Assembly (NCBI RefSeq): GCF_000671395.1
Contig: NZ_AQQY01000001.1
Span: 310,001 to 374,000, forward strand
Length of the DNA: 64,000 nt
Source of the DNA: Actibacterium atlanticum
GTDB lineage: Bacteria > Pseudomonadota > Alphaproteobacteria > Rhodobacterales > Rhodobacteraceae
Direction of reading: 5' to 3'
Both the position numbers and the translations under genes were made by a program. Positions 7,576 to 17,558 of this stretch are shown in pieces. Within the stretch, counting starts at the first letter, position 1. Every line of letters begins with the position of its first letter. The notes beneath the pieces were generated by a model. That model did no database searches. It was not told where the DNA came from and saw only the letters and a program-made list of their open reading frames with translations.

Positions 7576-9549
7576 ATGATTGTAGAACTCGGCCACTTCA
7601 CCCTGATCCTCGCCCTCATCGTTGCTATCGTGCAGACGGTGATCCCTTTAATCGGCGCCCACAAAGGTTGGGCCAACTGGATGGCGGTGGCGGAACCTGC
7701 TGCCAGCGCGCAGTTCTTGCTGGTCGGGTTCAGTTTTGCCGCACTGACTTATGCCTTTGTCACGTCAGACTTTTCGTTGTCTTTGGTGGTGGCGAATTCG
7801 CATACGGCCAAGCCGATGCTGTACAAAGTGTCTGGCGTGTGGGGGAACCACGAAGGCTCTATGCTGTTGTGGGTACTGATCCTGACGCTGTTTGGCGCCA
7901 TGGCAGCGTGGTTTGGCGGCAACTTGCCCAGCACGCTGAGAGCCCGTGTTTTGGCGGTGCAAAGCTCGGTGACTGTGGCCTTTATGGCCTTTGTTCTGTT
8001 CACCTCAAACCCGTTTGCGCGGCTCGAAGTTCCGCCCTTTGACGGGCGCGATCTGAACCCGTTGCTCCAAGACCCTGGTTTGGCCTTTCACCCGCCGTTC
8101 CTTTATCTTGGCTATGTCGGGCTTTCGATTTGCTTTTCATTCGCCGTTGCCGCCTTGATTGAGGGGCGCGTTGACGCCGCTTGGGGCCGCTGGGTGCGCC
8201 CTTGGACGTTGCTCAGCTGGCTCTTCCTGACGATCGGAATCGCGCTGGGTTCGTGGTGGGCCTATTACGAGCTGGGCTGGGGCGGTTTCTGGTTCTGGGA
8301 TCCGGTTGAAAACGCCTCATTCATGCCGTGGCTGCTGGCGGCCGCATTGCTGCATTCCGCCATTGTCGTGGAAAAACGGGAATCCCTTAAAAGCTGGACG
8401 ATCCTGCTGGCGATCATGGCCTTTGGGTTCTCGCTCATCGGGACATTCATTGTGCGTTCCGGGATCATCACATCTGTTCATGCCTTCGCTTCGGACCCGT
8501 CGCGCGGGGTGTTTATTCTGGGCATTCTGGCGTTCTTCACCGGCGGGGCGCTGATGCTGTTTGCGCTGCGCGCCAATTCGATGCAGGCCAAGGGCGTCTT
8601 TGGCATGGTGTCGCGCGAAAGCGCTTTGGTGATGAACAACATCCTTTTGGCCGTGTCGGCACTGGTGGTCTTTGTGGGCACAATCTGGCCGCTGATTGCC
8701 GAGATGACCTTTGGCCGCAAGCTTTCTGTTGGCGCACCGTTCTTTGACATGGCCTTTACACCGTTCATGATCGTGCTGGCGCTGATCCTGCCGATTGGGG
8801 CGGTGCTGCCATGGAAACGTGCGCGCATCGGGCGCGCAGTGAAGCAAATGCGTTGGGCCTTGGTTCTGGCGGTGGCGCTGGCAACGCTTGCCTGGGCGAT
8901 GCAGACCGGGCGCTCGGCGCTTGGGCCGGTCGGTGTGTTTCTTGGTACATGGCTGATCGCTGGGGCTGCGGTTGACCTGTTCCTGCGTTCGGGTCGGGGC
9001 AATTTTGCCAGCAAATTCGCCCGCATGTTCCGCCTGCCGCGTGCAGACTGGGGCAAGTCAATTGCCCACGCCGGGCTGGGCGTAACCATGGTGGGTATTG
9101 CAGGGATGTTGGCCTGGGAAACCGAAGACATTCGGGTCGCCGAGATTGGCGATCGGTTTGAGGTCGGGCAATTCGGTGTGCAACTGGACGGTGTCGAGCA
9201 GGTGCGCGGGCCGAACTATATTGCGGTGCAGGGGCAGCTGAGCATCTGGCGCGATGATCGCAAGCTGTTCGATCTGCGGCCCGAAAAGCGCAACTATCCC
9301 GTTGCCCGCATGCCCACCACCGAGGCCGATATCCACAACGGCTTTCTGCGTGACATCTATCTGGTGATTGGCGATCAGCAGGAAGGCGGTGGCTGGGCTG
9401 TACGTACCTATATCAAGCCGCTGGCTAACTGGATCTGGGCTGGCTCGATTATCATGGCGCTGGGCGCGGGCTTTAGCCTGTCGGACCGGCGCTATCGTGT
9501 GGCCGCGGGTGCGCGTAAATCGCCGGCCAATGCCGTGGCGGCGGAGTAA
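7576..9549 (+). CDS. ccmF: Heme lyase / cytochrome c synthetase subunit CcmF
   Basis: CcmF, with CcmH and CcmI, attaches heme from holo-CcmE to apocytochrome c on the periplasmic side. It is a large polytopic membrane protein. The WWD heme-handling signature reads WGGFWFWDPVENASFMPWL near residue 245, and conserved segments such as WGNHEGSMLLWVL and FHPPFLYLGYVG are present. I chose the ATG at 7576 (MIVELGHFTLIL), the normal family N-terminus; an in-frame ATG at 7564 would add four residues. The gene is 50 bp after the lysis module and 4 bp before ccmH. Confidence 0.96.
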   Translation: MIVELGHFTLILALIVAIVQTVIPLIGAHKGWANWMAVAEPAASAQFLLVGFSFAALTYAFVTSDFSLSLVVANSHTAKPMLYKVSGVWGNHEGSMLLWVLILTLFGAMAAWFGGNLPSTLRARVLAVQSSVTVAFMAFVLFTSNPFARLEVPPFDGRDLNPLLQDPGLAFHPPFLYLGYVGLSICFSFAVAALIEGRVDAAWGRWVRPWTLLSWLFLTIGIALGSWWAYYELGWGGFWFWDPVENASFMPWLLAAALLHSAIVVEKRESLKSWTILLAIMAFGFSLIGTFIVRSGIITSVHAFASDPSRGVFILGILAFFTGGALMLFALRANSMQAKGVFGMVSRESALVMNNILLAVSALVVFVGTIWPLIAEMTFGRKLSVGAPFFDMAFTPFMIVLALILPIGAVLPWKRARIGRAVKQMRWALVLAVALATLAWAMQTGRSALGPVGVFLGTWLIAGAAVDLFLRSGRGNFASKFARMFRLPRADWGKSIAHAGLGVTMVGIAGMLAWETEDIRVAEIGDRFEVGQFGVQLDGVEQVRGPNYIAVQGQLSIWRDDRKLFDLRPEKRNYPVARMPTTEADIHNGFLRDIYLVIGDQQEGGGWAVRTYIKPLANWIWAGSIIMALGAGFSLSDRRYRVAAGARKSPANAVAAE

Positions 9550-9553
9550 GACG

Positions 9554-10009
9554 ATGAAGAAGCTTCTGATCGTTCTGGCCCTGATCGCGGCCCCGATGGC
9601 GCAGGCCGTGGAACCTTCTGAAATCCTGCCCGACCCGGCGCAAGAGGCGCGGGCGCGCGAGATTTCGAAAGGGTTGCGCTGCCTTGTGTGCCGCAACGAA
9701 AGCATCGACGATTCCAACGCTGATCTGGCGCGCGATTTGCGTGTTTTGGTGCGCGAGCGCATCACCGCGGGAGACAGCAACAAAGAAGTGGTCGAATTTG
9801 TTGTCGATCGCTACGGCGAATATGTCTTGTTGCGCCCTCTGGCGAGTGGCTCAAATCTGGTTCTTTACATCATTGGCCCCGTCGCGCTTCTTGCAGCGCT
9901 GGGAATCGGGTTTATCTATCTGCGAGGACGTCGTCGCCCTGCGGGTCAGGTGCCCGATGGTCTGAGCGCGGCAGAGGCCGCGCGATTGAAAGAAATTATG
10001 AAAGACTGA
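9554..10009 (+). CDS. ccmH: Cytochrome c maturation protein CcmH (CcmL type)
   Basis: CcmH is a membrane-anchored thiol-disulfide protein that reduces apocytochrome c and works with CcmF. The 151-residue product has a signal peptide (cleavage near AQA, residue 18) and the redox motif LRCLVCRNES (Cys43, Cys46). A C-terminal transmembrane helix follows at about 105-125 (NLVLYIIGPVALLAALGIGFIY is the core). It starts 4 bp after ccmF, so the two are co-transcribed. The C-terminal TPR part found in enterobacterial CcmH is absent, as is usual where a separate ccmI exists. No ccmI is in this window. Confidence 0.95.
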   Translation: MKKLLIVLALIAAPMAQAVEPSEILPDPAQEARAREISKGLRCLVCRNESIDDSNADLARDLRVLVRERITAGDSNKEVVEFVVDRYGEYVLLRPLASGSNLVLYIIGPVALLAALGIGFIYLRGRRRPAGQVPDGLSAAEAARLKEIMKD

Positions 10010-10078
10010 CCCAGCGTTTCGCTTTGCGCCAACCCGGCGCGCACTAAGGTGGGCGCAATTGGAAGGGGAGAAGCGGAT

Positions 10079-10855
10079 ATGGATTATCAGACCATCCAAC
10101 TGACGATCGACCAGGATGTCGCGGTACTGACCTTGAACCGCGCCGACCGGATGAATGCGCTGAATACACAGATGCGCGCCGAGATTGACCACGCCGTACG
10201 TTCCAGCGGTGATCTGGCGCGGGTGCTGGTGATTACCGGGGCAGGGCGCGCATTCTGTGCCGGTCAGGATCTGGGCGAGGGGGGCAATGCCTCGCAGGTG
10301 GATCTGGAACGCACCCTGCGGGACGAATACGAACCCATGCTGGAACGGATTTACAGTTGCCCGATCCCCACCATAGCCGCGGTGAACGGGGCCGCGGCGG
10401 GGGCTGGGGCCAATCTGGCGCTGGCGGCGGATGTTGTCATCGCGTCCGAAGAAGCCAGCTTTACCCAAGCCTTCACCAAGATCGGTCTGATTCCCGATGC
10501 AGGGGGCACCTATTGGCTGCCGCGTCAGGTGGGATTTGCCCGCGCGATGGGCGCAGCCTTGTTCGCCGAACCAATTACCGCGCACCAGGCGCTTGAATGG
10601 GGCATGATCTGGGAGGCAGTGCCGCCGGCCGCATTTGAGGCCCACTGGCGCGCCCGCGCGCAGGCTTTGGCCTCGGGGCCGACGGTGGCCTATGCCAAGG
10701 TCAAACAAGCGCTACGGGCCTCGTATCGCAACACCCTGGAAGAACAACTGTCCCTTGAAGCCAAGCTGCAAGGGGATTGCGGCCATACCCGCGATTTCAA
10801 AGAAGGCGTTCTGGCCTTCCTGGAAAAACGCAAACCGCAGTTTGAGGGGCGCTAA
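10079..10855 (+). CDS. Enoyl-CoA hydratase/isomerase, PaaG-like
   Basis: A 258-residue crotonase-superfamily enzyme. It has AGRAFCAGQDL (oxyanion hole, near residue 65) and FTKIGLIPDAGGTYWLPR (catalytic acidic region, near 140). The pattern through AHQALEWGMIWEAV and the C-terminal EGVLAFLEKRKPQF resembles PaaG, the ring-1,2-epoxyphenylacetyl-CoA isomerase of phenylacetate breakdown. No other paa genes are nearby, so a general beta-oxidation role is equally possible. The start at 10079 follows a good SD (GGAAGGGGAG); an upstream ATG at 10049 lacks one. It stands 69 bp after ccmH and may be read through from it. Confidence 0.88.
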   Translation: MDYQTIQLTIDQDVAVLTLNRADRMNALNTQMRAEIDHAVRSSGDLARVLVITGAGRAFCAGQDLGEGGNASQVDLERTLRDEYEPMLERIYSCPIPTIAAVNGAAAGAGANLALAADVVIASEEASFTQAFTKIGLIPDAGGTYWLPRQVGFARAMGAALFAEPITAHQALEWGMIWEAVPPAAFEAHWRARAQALASGPTVAYAKVKQALRASYRNTLEEQLSLEAKLQGDCGHTRDFKEGVLAFLEKRKPQFEGR

Positions 10856-11003
10856 GCCCCAAGCGGGCAGGGGCGCTGGCACGGGCCCCTTGCCCTGACG
10901 CCCTGCCAAATGCAAACATACCTTTAGGGGAGGCGCGCCTCTATCGCGGCTGGCATGTGTATCGCACCGCCAGCGCGGTGCCATGCTTTGGGAGGAGCGT
11001 GCC

Positions 11004-11822
11004 ATGACATCCAAGACCGAAGGGTCCCCACCACAAAACACCGCACCCGTATCACCGCCCGGCCTGCCCAAGGTCAACAAAGTCTCTGCGGAAGATATCA
11101 AAGCGTCGTTGAAAGCCGGATTCACGGACTTCATGGCGCGCCCCTTCCTGAGCGGCTTTTTTGGCCTGTTTTACGCCGTGTTCGGCATTTTTGTTGTCGG
11201 GACATTGGTCTGGTGGGGCAAGGTTTGGATGCTTATCCCCGCGGGTATCGCCTTTCCGCTGGTTGCGCCCTTTGCCGCTGCGGGCCTGTATGAAATGTCG
11301 CGCCGTTTGCAAAAGGGCGAAGGGTTCGGTTGGTCGGAAATCCTTACCGTCATGGCACACCAGCGCAAACGGGAAATGGGCTGGATGGCCTTTGTCACCC
11401 TGTTCATCCTTTGGGTATGGTTTTACCAGTTTCGCACTGTGCTGGTGTTCACGCTGCAAAACGCGTCCTTCTCGGATCTAAGCGGGTTCTTCAACGCGGT
11501 GCTGTACACCCCCCGGGGCTGGACCTTCTTGGCGATTGGCAGCTGTGTCGGGGCGTTTCTGTCGATGGTGCTGTTTACATTGACCGTGATCGCGATGCCG
11601 ATCCTGTTGGACCGCGAGATAGATTTCGTCTCGGCCATGCTCACGTCAATTCGCGTTGTCAGAAAAAACCCACGCGTGATGTTGGGCTGGGCTGCGATCA
11701 TTGCGGTGACGATGTTGCTGTCGCTGGTCCCTGCGTTTCTGGGCCTGATCTTTACCCTGCCGATTCTGGGCCACACCACATGGCATATCTATCAGCGCGC
11801 GGTGCAGCCGGCGTCAGGGTGA
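11004..11822 (+). CDS. DUF2189 family integral membrane protein
   Basis: A 272-residue protein with a Pro-rich cytoplasmic N-terminus (about 35 residues) and five or six hydrophobic segments: about 50-70, 75-95, 125-145, 180-200 and 225-255. The layout (VSAEDIKASLKAGFTDFMARP, then GLYEMSRRLQKGEGFGW) is typical of DUF2189 proteins common in Alphaproteobacteria. The function of the family is unknown. The start at 11004 follows GGGAGGAG; an in-frame ATG at 10983 lies upstream of that SD. It is transcribed convergently with gltA, and a terminator hairpin separates the two. Confidence 0.82.
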   Translation: MTSKTEGSPPQNTAPVSPPGLPKVNKVSAEDIKASLKAGFTDFMARPFLSGFFGLFYAVFGIFVVGTLVWWGKVWMLIPAGIAFPLVAPFAAAGLYEMSRRLQKGEGFGWSEILTVMAHQRKREMGWMAFVTLFILWVWFYQFRTVLVFTLQNASFSDLSGFFNAVLYTPRGWTFLAIGSCVGAFLSMVLFTLTVIAMPILLDREIDFVSAMLTSIRVVRKNPRVMLGWAAIIAVTMLLSLVPAFLGLIFTLPILGHTTWHIYQRAVQPASG

Positions 11823-11841
11823 TTACTTGGGAGCTTGGGCA

Positions 11842-11869
11842 AAGAAAAAGGCCGCCCACGGGGGCGGCC
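11842..11869 (-). terminator. Rho-independent terminator downstream of gltA
   Basis: GGCCGCCC (11850-11857) pairs with GGGCGGCC (11862-11869) around a 4-nt loop. Read on the minus strand the stem is followed by a U-rich run (TTTTTCTTT, 11849-11841), as expected for the end of gltA. It may also stop the convergent DUF2189 gene. Confidence 0.8.
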
Positions 11870-11894
11870 TTAATTCGTGTTCTATGAGAACAGC

Positions 11895-13190
11895 TTAGCG
11901 GTCTTCGACTTCTGTATAGTCGCGCAGGGTCGGACCGGTATAAAGCTGACGCGGGCGACCGATTTTCAGGCCCGGCTCGGAAATCATCTCTTTCCACTGG
12001 CTGACCCAGCCCACGGTCCGCGACAGAGCGAAGATCGGGGTGAACATCGAAGTGGGGAAGCCCATGGCCTCGAGGATGATACCCGAGTAGAAATCCACGT
12101 TCGGGAACAGCTTCTTGTCGGCGAAATACGGATCGGCCAGAGCCGCGGCTTCCAGCTCTTTGGCAACCTGCAGAACCGGGTTGTTTTCGACACCCAGCAG
12201 GTCCAGCACTTCGTCGGCCGATTTTTTCATCACCTTGGCGCGCGGGTCGAAGTTTTTGTAGACGCGGTGACCAAAGCCCATCAGGCGGAACGGATCGTCC
12301 TTGTCTTTGGCGCGAGCGATAAACTCGGGGATGCGATCCACCGAGCCGATCTGACGCAGCATTTCCAGACAAGCCTGGTTGGCGCCCCCGTGGGACGGCC
12401 CCCACAGGCAGGCGATACCAGCAGCGATACAGGCAAACGGGTTAGCGCCCGAGGACGAGGCCAGACGCACGGTCGAGGTCGAAGCGTTCTGTTCGTGATC
12501 CGCGTGCAGGGTAAAGATACGGTCCATCGCGCGGCTCAGGATCGGGTTTACCTCATAGTCTTCGGCGGGCACGGCAAAGCACATGCGCAGGAAGTTCGAT
12601 GCGTAATCCAGATCGTTGCGCGGATACACAAACGGCTGACCGATCGAGTACTTATAGGCCCAGGCGGCGATGGTCGGCATTTTCGCGATCAGGCGGTGCG
12701 AGGCGATTTCGCGCTGGCGCGGATCCGAAATGTCGGTGCTGTCATGATAGAATGCCGACATGGCGCCAACCACACCCACCATAATGGCCATCGGGTGCGC
12801 GTCGCGGCGGAAGCCGCGGAAGAACCCGGTCATCTGCTCATGGAGCATAGTGTGACGGGTAATGGTGTTTTCAAACGTTTCCAGTTCGGCTGCCGTCGGC
12901 AGTTCACCATAAAGCAGCAGATAGCACACTTCCAGGTAATGGGACTTTTCGGCCAGTTGGTCGATCGGATAGCCACGGTGCAGCAGCTCGCCTTTGCCGC
13001 CATCAATGAAAGTGATGGTGGATTCGCAGGACGAGGTCGAAGTGAACCCCGGGTCATGCGTGAACACGCCGCCCTGCGCATAAAGCTTGGTGATGTCGAT
13101 AACGTCCGGCCCGGCGGTTGGGCTGTGGATCGGCAACTCCAGAGTCTTATCGTCAATGGTGAGCGTCGCGGTCTTGGTGCTGTCTGCCAT
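11895..13190 (-). CDS. gltA: Citrate synthase, type II
   Basis: GltA condenses acetyl-CoA and oxaloacetate to citrate, the entry step of the TCA cycle. The 431-residue length fits the hexameric bacterial type II form. Catalytic blocks are visible: [15 protein letters not shown] near residue 265, [18 protein letters not shown] near 308, and the aspartate-containing [16 protein letters not shown] near 363. The next gene upstream is gltX, 78 bp away on the same strand. A GC-rich inverted repeat (ACCGGC...GCCGGT, around 13209-13232) sits in the presumed 5' UTR. The gene ends 26 bp before a strong terminator. Confidence 0.97.
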   Translation of the reverse strand: MADSTKTATLTIDDKTLELPIHSPTAGPDVIDITKLYAQGGVFTHDPGFTSTSSCESTITFIDGGKGELLHRGYPIDQLAEKSHYLEVCYLLLYGELPTAAELETFENTITRHTMLHEQMTGFFRGFRRDAHPMAIMVGVVGAMSAFYHDSTDISDPRQREIASHRLIAKMPTIAAWAYKYSIGQPFVYPRNDLDYASNFLRMCFAVPAEDYEVNPILSRAMDRIFTLHADHEQNASTSTVRLASSSGANPFACIAAGIACLWGPSHGGANQACLEMLRQIGSVDRIPEFIARAKDKDDPFRLMGFGHRVYKNFDPRAKVMKKSADEVLDLLGVENNPVLQVAKELEAAALADPYFADKKLFPNVDFYSGIILEAMGFPTSMFTPIFALSRTVGWVSQWKEMISEPGLKIGRPRQLYTGPTLRDYTEVEDR

Positions 13191-13246
13191 ACTTGTCCCT
13201 CTTTCAGAAACCGGCGCGCAAATCGTGCCGGTTGGTGCATTTGGTC

Positions 13247-13269
13247 AAACGGGCGAGGATCGCCCGTTT
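13247..13269 (-). terminator. Hairpin at the end of gltX
   Basis: AAACGGGCGA (13247-13256) pairs with TCGCCCGTTT (13260-13269) over a 3-nt loop. The gltX stop codon lies within the outer arm. There is no U-run after it on the minus strand, so it may be a weak terminator or a 3'-end protecting stem rather than a full terminator. Confidence 0.45.
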
Positions 13270-14671
13270 AGGACTGTGCGTCATTTATCCGGCTGAGCGT
13301 CTCCTCCCGGCCGATGACGATCATCATGTCGAATACGCTGGGTGATACTGTCCGCCCGGCCAAAGCCGCACGCAATGGTTGCGCGAGCTTGCCAAGCTTC
13401 AGGTCTCTCTCCTCCGCGAATGAGGCCACGACAGCCTCCAGCGCTTCACGCGACCAGCTAGCATTTTGCAGGTGCGGCGTCAATTCACCCAGTATACCAC
13501 GGGATACATTATCCAGTGCTTTAGCGGCTTTCTCATCCGGTACAAATGGGCGTGAACCAAGAATAAAGTAAGCTTTTTCAATGAGTTTCCCGAGCGTCTT
13601 CGTGCCGCTCTTCATGCTGGGAAGGGCCGCAACAAATTTTTCTTTTTGCATATCTGTCAGGGGAGCTGCATTAGTTGCAGCCAGAAATGCCTCCGTTTCG
13701 CGCAGCAGTGCGGCATTGTCAGCAGCGCCGATATGCTGGCCAGACAGGTTTTCCAGCTTTTTGAAGTCAAACCGGGCCGGGGATTTGCCGATTCCGTCAA
13801 AGCCAAACCACTCTTTGGCCTGCGCATCGGTAAAGAATTCGTCATCACCATGGCTCCAGCCCAGACGCGCCAGATAGTTGCGCATCGCGGCGGCGGGATA
13901 TCCCATGGTCTGGTATTCCTCGACGCCCAAAGCACCGTGTCGCTTTGACAGTTTCTTGCCGTCAGGGCCGTGGATCAGCGGGATATGCGCCCAGACCGGC
14001 ACGTCCCACCCCATCGCGTCATAGATCATCATCTGACGCGCGGCATTGTTCAGGTGGTCATCCCCCCGGATCACATGGGTCACGCCCATGTCATGGTCAT
14101 CGACAACAACGGCCAGCATGTAGACCGGGGTGCCATCTGAACGTAACAGGATCATGTCATCCAGCTGATCATTGCGAATGGTGACATCGCCCTGCACCTG
14201 ATCGCGGATCACGGTGGTGCCCTCCTGCGGGGCCTTAATGCGCACCACAAAGGGGGCATCTGGGTGGCTGGCCGCATCTGCGTCACGCCAAGGGCTGCGA
14301 AACAGGGTCGATTTGCCCTCGGCTTTGGCGGCGTCGCGGAAGGCGGCGATTTCATCCTGTGTGGAAAAACATTTATACGCCTTGCCCTCGGCCAGCAGCT
14401 GTTGGGCAACTTCGGCGTGGCGATCAGCCTGTTCGAACTGGCTGACCGGGTCTCCATCATAGTCTAGCCCCAGCCATTCCATGCCTTTCAGGATCGCCGC
14501 GGTGGCCTCGGGTGTCGAGCGCGCGCGATCGGTGTCTTCGATACGCAGCAAAAACTTGCCGCCACGCCCCCGGGCATAGAGCCAGTTGAACAGGGCCGTA
14601 CGGGCGCCTCCAATGTGCAGGAACCCGGTGGGGGAAGGGGCGAAACGTGTGACGACCTGAGCCTCGGACAT
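13268..14671 (-). CDS. gltX: Glutamyl-tRNA synthetase
   Basis: Class I aminoacyl-tRNA synthetase that charges tRNA-Glu; alphaproteobacterial forms often also charge tRNA-Gln for transamidation. The 467-residue protein has [19 protein letters not shown] (HIGH-like motif HIGG, residue 19) and KKLSKRHG (KMSKS-like) near 242. The N-terminal catalytic part is typical; the C-terminal anticodon-binding part begins near 330. Alphaproteobacteria commonly carry two gltX copies and I cannot tell which this is. A segment encoding roughly residues 335-410 (13440-13680) is visibly richer in A and T than the rest of the gene while staying in frame. Confidence 0.96.
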   Translation of the reverse strand: MSEAQVVTRFAPSPTGFLHIGGARTALFNWLYARGRGGKFLLRIEDTDRARSTPEATAAILKGMEWLGLDYDGDPVSQFEQADRHAEVAQQLLAEGKAYKCFSTQDEIAAFRDAAKAEGKSTLFRSPWRDADAASHPDAPFVVRIKAPQEGTTVIRDQVQGDVTIRNDQLDDMILLRSDGTPVYMLAVVVDDHDMGVTHVIRGDDHLNNAARQMMIYDAMGWDVPVWAHIPLIHGPDGKKLSKRHGALGVEEYQTMGYPAAAMRNYLARLGWSHGDDEFFTDAQAKEWFGFDGIGKSPARFDFKKLENLSGQHIGAADNAALLRETEAFLAATNAAPLTDMQKEKFVAALPSMKSGTKTLGKLIEKAYFILGSRPFVPDEKAAKALDNVSRGILGELTPHLQNASWSREALEAVVASFAEERDLKLGKLAQPLRAALAGRTVSPSVFDMMIVIGREETLSRINDAQS

Positions 14672-14750
14672 GGGCGTGTTAACCTTCTGGCAACCAAATG
14701 GGGAATAGCGTTGGCGTCTGAGTAATCAATCACGCCGGAGTTCTCAAGCC

Positions 14751-16775
14751 ATGCGCGTGCTGGGGGCCATCGCCGCACAGCGCGGTCATCTGTTTCACTG
14801 GGTGCCCGTGGCGCTTGCCTTCGGGGTGGGTGGCTACTTTGTGCTGCCAATGGAACCCAGTGTAATTGGCTGGGGGGCGATCATCGCATTGGCGCTGGTG
14901 CTGGGTGTTCTGGCGCGGCGCCTGCCCGAAGCCGTTTCGCCCTTGGCCAGTATTCTGTTTTTGATGCTAATCGGGCTTTTGCTGATGGGGATGCGGGTGC
15001 AGATCGTCGATGCGCCGGTGCTGAGCTATCGGTTTTACGGTGCTGTTGAAGGGCGCGTCACTGCGATTGATCGCTCGCACGCTGATGTCACCCGTATTAC
15101 CCTTGATCAAGTCTGGATGGAGCGCCAACGTGTCGCGAAGACCCCCAAATATGTGCGGGTGTCGTTGCACGGTGGGGTGGCCGGGTTTGACCTGACGCCC
15201 GGTCAGAAAGTGGCGGTCACCGCGAACCTTTCGCCGCCCCCCGGCCCGGCCGAGCCCGGGGGATTCGATTTTCGCCGCCGTGCATGGTTTGATCAACTGG
15301 GCGCGGTGGGCTATGCGCGCAGTCCCGCAATGCTGATCGCGCCTGCCGGGTCTGGTGCATCCTTATGGGTGCATCTGCTGCGGGTGAATTTCTCTCGGAT
15401 GATCCGGGCACGGGTTCCGGGCGATGAGGGTGCTTTCGCCGCCGCGATCCTGACGGGCGACCGGGCCGCGATATCCAAGCCGATGCTGCAGGCGTTGCGG
15501 GATTCAAATCTGGCGCATTTGCTGGCGATTTCTGGGCTGCACATGGGGCTGTTGACAGGGTTGGTCTTTGCCGGGCTGCGGTACGGGTTGGCGCTGATCC
15601 CGCCGCTTGCATTGCGCTGGCCTGCCCGCAAAATCGCCGCGGTGACGGCACTGGGCGCCGCGGCATTTTATCTGATGCTGTCCGGGGGCAATGTGTCGAC
15701 GCAGCGCGCATTTATCATGGTCTCTGTCATGCTTATCGCCGTTCTGGCGGATCGGCGCGCTTTGACGCTACGGGCGGTGGCGTTGGCGGCGGTGATCGTT
15801 TTGACCATCGCGCCGGAAAGCTTGCTGGAGCCGGGCTTCCAGATGTCCTTTGCTGCGACCACGGCGCTGGTCGCGGTATTTGGCGCGTTGCGCCGCTGGC
15901 CCGAACACTGGCCGCGTGCGCCGGGGTGGCTGAAGCCGGTGATTGCGGTGGTCATCTCTTCGGCGGTTGCGGGGATTGCGACCGCGCCGTTTGGGGCGGC
16001 GCATTTCAATCAGGTGGCGCAATTTGGGCTGTTGGCCAATGTGCTTAGCGTGCCGTTAATGGGTGCGGTGGTGATGCCGGCCGCACTGATCGGGTTGATT
16101 TTATTCCCTTTCGGATTGTCCGCCCCGGCGTTCGAAGTGATGCGATTGGGCATTGCATGGATTCTGGGCGTGGCACAATGGGTTGCCGGATTAGACGGCG
16201 CGACGTGGCCGGTTGTCGTGCCCGGACCGGCGGTGTTGCCGCTGTTAAGCCTTGGGGCTCTGTGGCTGATCTTGTGGCGTGGTCCTGCACGATGGGGGGG
16301 CATTGTGGCGGTTCTGGCGGCGATGGCTCTGTGGTCTCAGGCCAGCCGACCGGCCTTGCTGGTGTCTGAAAATGGCGCGTTGGTCGGGGTGTTGACCGAA
16401 CAGGGGCGCGATTTGAACAAGCCGCGCGGCGATGGGTTTACCGCTGAAAGCTGGCTTGAAAATGACGGTGACAGCGCCACACAAGAGCAGGCCTTTGCGC
16501 GCAAGGGATGGCAGGGCGGGCAGGGGATATGGCAGGCCCATGTCGGGGCACAGCCGATCATGCATGTCTCAGGGCGGGGGTGGCGCGATCTGCTGCCTGT
16601 CGCGTGCCGTCAGGGCTGGGTGATTGTCGGCAAAAAGGTGCAAGAGCCGCCGCCAGATTGTGTGCTGATTGATCAGACCCATTTGCGGCGCACCGGCGCT
16701 TTGGCCGTTCTGCCGGGCGCGGACGGGCCGCGCGTGATCCATGCGCGCCAAGCCGGGCGCCCATGGTCGCCCTAA
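14751..16775 (+). CDS. comEC: ComEC/Rec2 family DNA-uptake channel protein
   Basis: ComEC forms the inner-membrane channel for single-stranded DNA during natural transformation. The 674-residue protein has N-terminal membrane segments, a DUF4131-like soluble region (about 60-200), then the competence domain with the hallmark HLLAISGLHMGLLTGL near residue 255 and many helices to about 520. The C-terminal stretch (about 540-670) lacks a complete metallo-beta-lactamase domain, as in many alphaproteobacterial members. In gene-transfer-agent producers ComEC is needed for recipient capability, which is of note given the lysis genes at 6.2-7.5 kb. It is divergent from gltX and convergent with lexA, ending one base before lexA's stop. 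Confidence 0.9.
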   Translation: MRVLGAIAAQRGHLFHWVPVALAFGVGGYFVLPMEPSVIGWGAIIALALVLGVLARRLPEAVSPLASILFLMLIGLLLMGMRVQIVDAPVLSYRFYGAVEGRVTAIDRSHADVTRITLDQVWMERQRVAKTPKYVRVSLHGGVAGFDLTPGQKVAVTANLSPPPGPAEPGGFDFRRRAWFDQLGAVGYARSPAMLIAPAGSGASLWVHLLRVNFSRMIRARVPGDEGAFAAAILTGDRAAISKPMLQALRDSNLAHLLAISGLHMGLLTGLVFAGLRYGLALIPPLALRWPARKIAAVTALGAAAFYLMLSGGNVSTQRAFIMVSVMLIAVLADRRALTLRAVALAAVIVLTIAPESLLEPGFQMSFAATTALVAVFGALRRWPEHWPRAPGWLKPVIAVVISSAVAGIATAPFGAAHFNQVAQFGLLANVLSVPLMGAVVMPAALIGLILFPFGLSAPAFEVMRLGIAWILGVAQWVAGLDGATWPVVVPGPAVLPLLSLGALWLILWRGPARWGGIVAVLAAMALWSQASRPALLVSENGALVGVLTEQGRDLNKPRGDGFTAESWLENDGDSATQEQAFARKGWQGGQGIWQAHVGAQPIMHVSGRGWRDLLPVACRQGWVIVGKKVQEPPPDCVLIDQTHLRRTGALAVLPGADGPRVIHARQAGRPWSP

Positions 16776-16776
16776 T

Positions 16777-17466
16777 TCAGTAGCTGCGGATCAAGCCCAC
16801 CAGACGGCCCTGAACCTTCACCTGATCCGACCGCAACACGCGGGTTTCATAGGCCGGGTTGGCGGCCTCAAGTGCGATCATATCGCCCTTGCGGCGAAAG
16901 CGTTTCAGTGTGGCCTCATGGCCTTCGACCAGTGCAACGACGATCTCACCATTGTCGGCAGTCGTCTGTTCGCGGATCACAACGACATCGCCATCGTTGA
17001 TCCCCGCGTCAATCATCGAGTCACCTTTGACTTCCAAAGCGTAATGGTGGCCACGGCCTGAAACCATGCCACCGGGGACTGCCACGGTATGGGAAACCTC
17101 AGAAATGGCCTCAATCGGTGTACCGGCTGCAATGCGCCCCATAACGGGCAATTCCATGGCATGTACCGCGTCCACGGGCATCGCCCCCGAAGGCGGTGGT
17201 GGCGGTGCGTCTCCTTCGATCACTTTGGGGGAAAACCCTTTGTTTTCCATCGCTTCTGGAAGTTTGACGATTTCAATCGCTCGGGCACGGTGGGCCAGTC
17301 TGCGGATAAAGCCCCGTTCCTCCAAAGCAGTGATCAGGCGGTGAATGCCGGACTTGGAGCGCAAGTCCAATGCTTCTTTCATTTCATCAAACGAGGGCGG
17401 AACCCCGTCGCGTTGCACGCGTTTGTTGATGAAATCGAGCAATTCCAATTGCTTACGTGTCAGCAT
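16777..17466 (-). CDS. lexA: LexA SOS repressor
   Basis: LexA represses DNA-damage genes and self-cleaves when RecA is activated. With the start at 17466 ([12 protein letters not shown]) it is 229 residues, normal for alphaproteobacteria. The winged helix-turn-helix covers residues 1-65. The cleavage site is Ala114-Gly115 in GRIAAGTP, and the catalytic dyad is Ser150 (KGDSMID) and Lys188 (ATLKRF). A proline run at 88-92 lies in the linker. An upstream in-frame start at 17499 would add 11 residues before the family N-terminus. GTTC repeats just upstream indicate autoregulation. The gene ends one base after the convergent comEC stop. Confidence 0.96.
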   Translation of the reverse strand: MLTRKQLELLDFINKRVQRDGVPPSFDEMKEALDLRSKSGIHRLITALEERGFIRRLAHRARAIEIVKLPEAMENKGFSPKVIEGDAPPPPPSGAMPVDAVHAMELPVMGRIAAGTPIEAISEVSHTVAVPGGMVSGRGHHYALEVKGDSMIDAGINDGDVVVIREQTTADNGEIVVALVEGHEATLKRFRRKGDMIALEAANPAYETRVLRSDQVKVQGRLVGLIRSY

Positions 17467-17511
17467 GTCGCCACCTCCGGCTCTCAAACCTCTCCGCATC
17501 TGTGCGGATTT

Positions 17512-17536
17512 GTTCTCTCATGTTCTACGCATGTTC
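17512..17536 (-). promoter_or_regulatory. LexA (SOS) operator with three GTTC repeats
   Basis: GTTCTACGCATGTTC at 17522-17536 is an exact GTTC-N7-GTTC site, the established LexA box of Alphaproteobacteria. A third GTTC at 17512-17515 lies 6 bp from the middle one. The cluster is 46-70 bp upstream of the lexA start and 3' of moeA, so it fits an autoregulated lexA promoter lying between the two genes. Confidence 0.85.
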
Positions 17537-17558
17537 TTGTTTTGTGTCAACAGGGGCG

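Noticed and set aside
10955-11293. A 112-codon plus-strand frame overlapping the DUF2189 gene
   Set aside because: Alternative frame of the real gene, with no ribosome-binding site and no domain.
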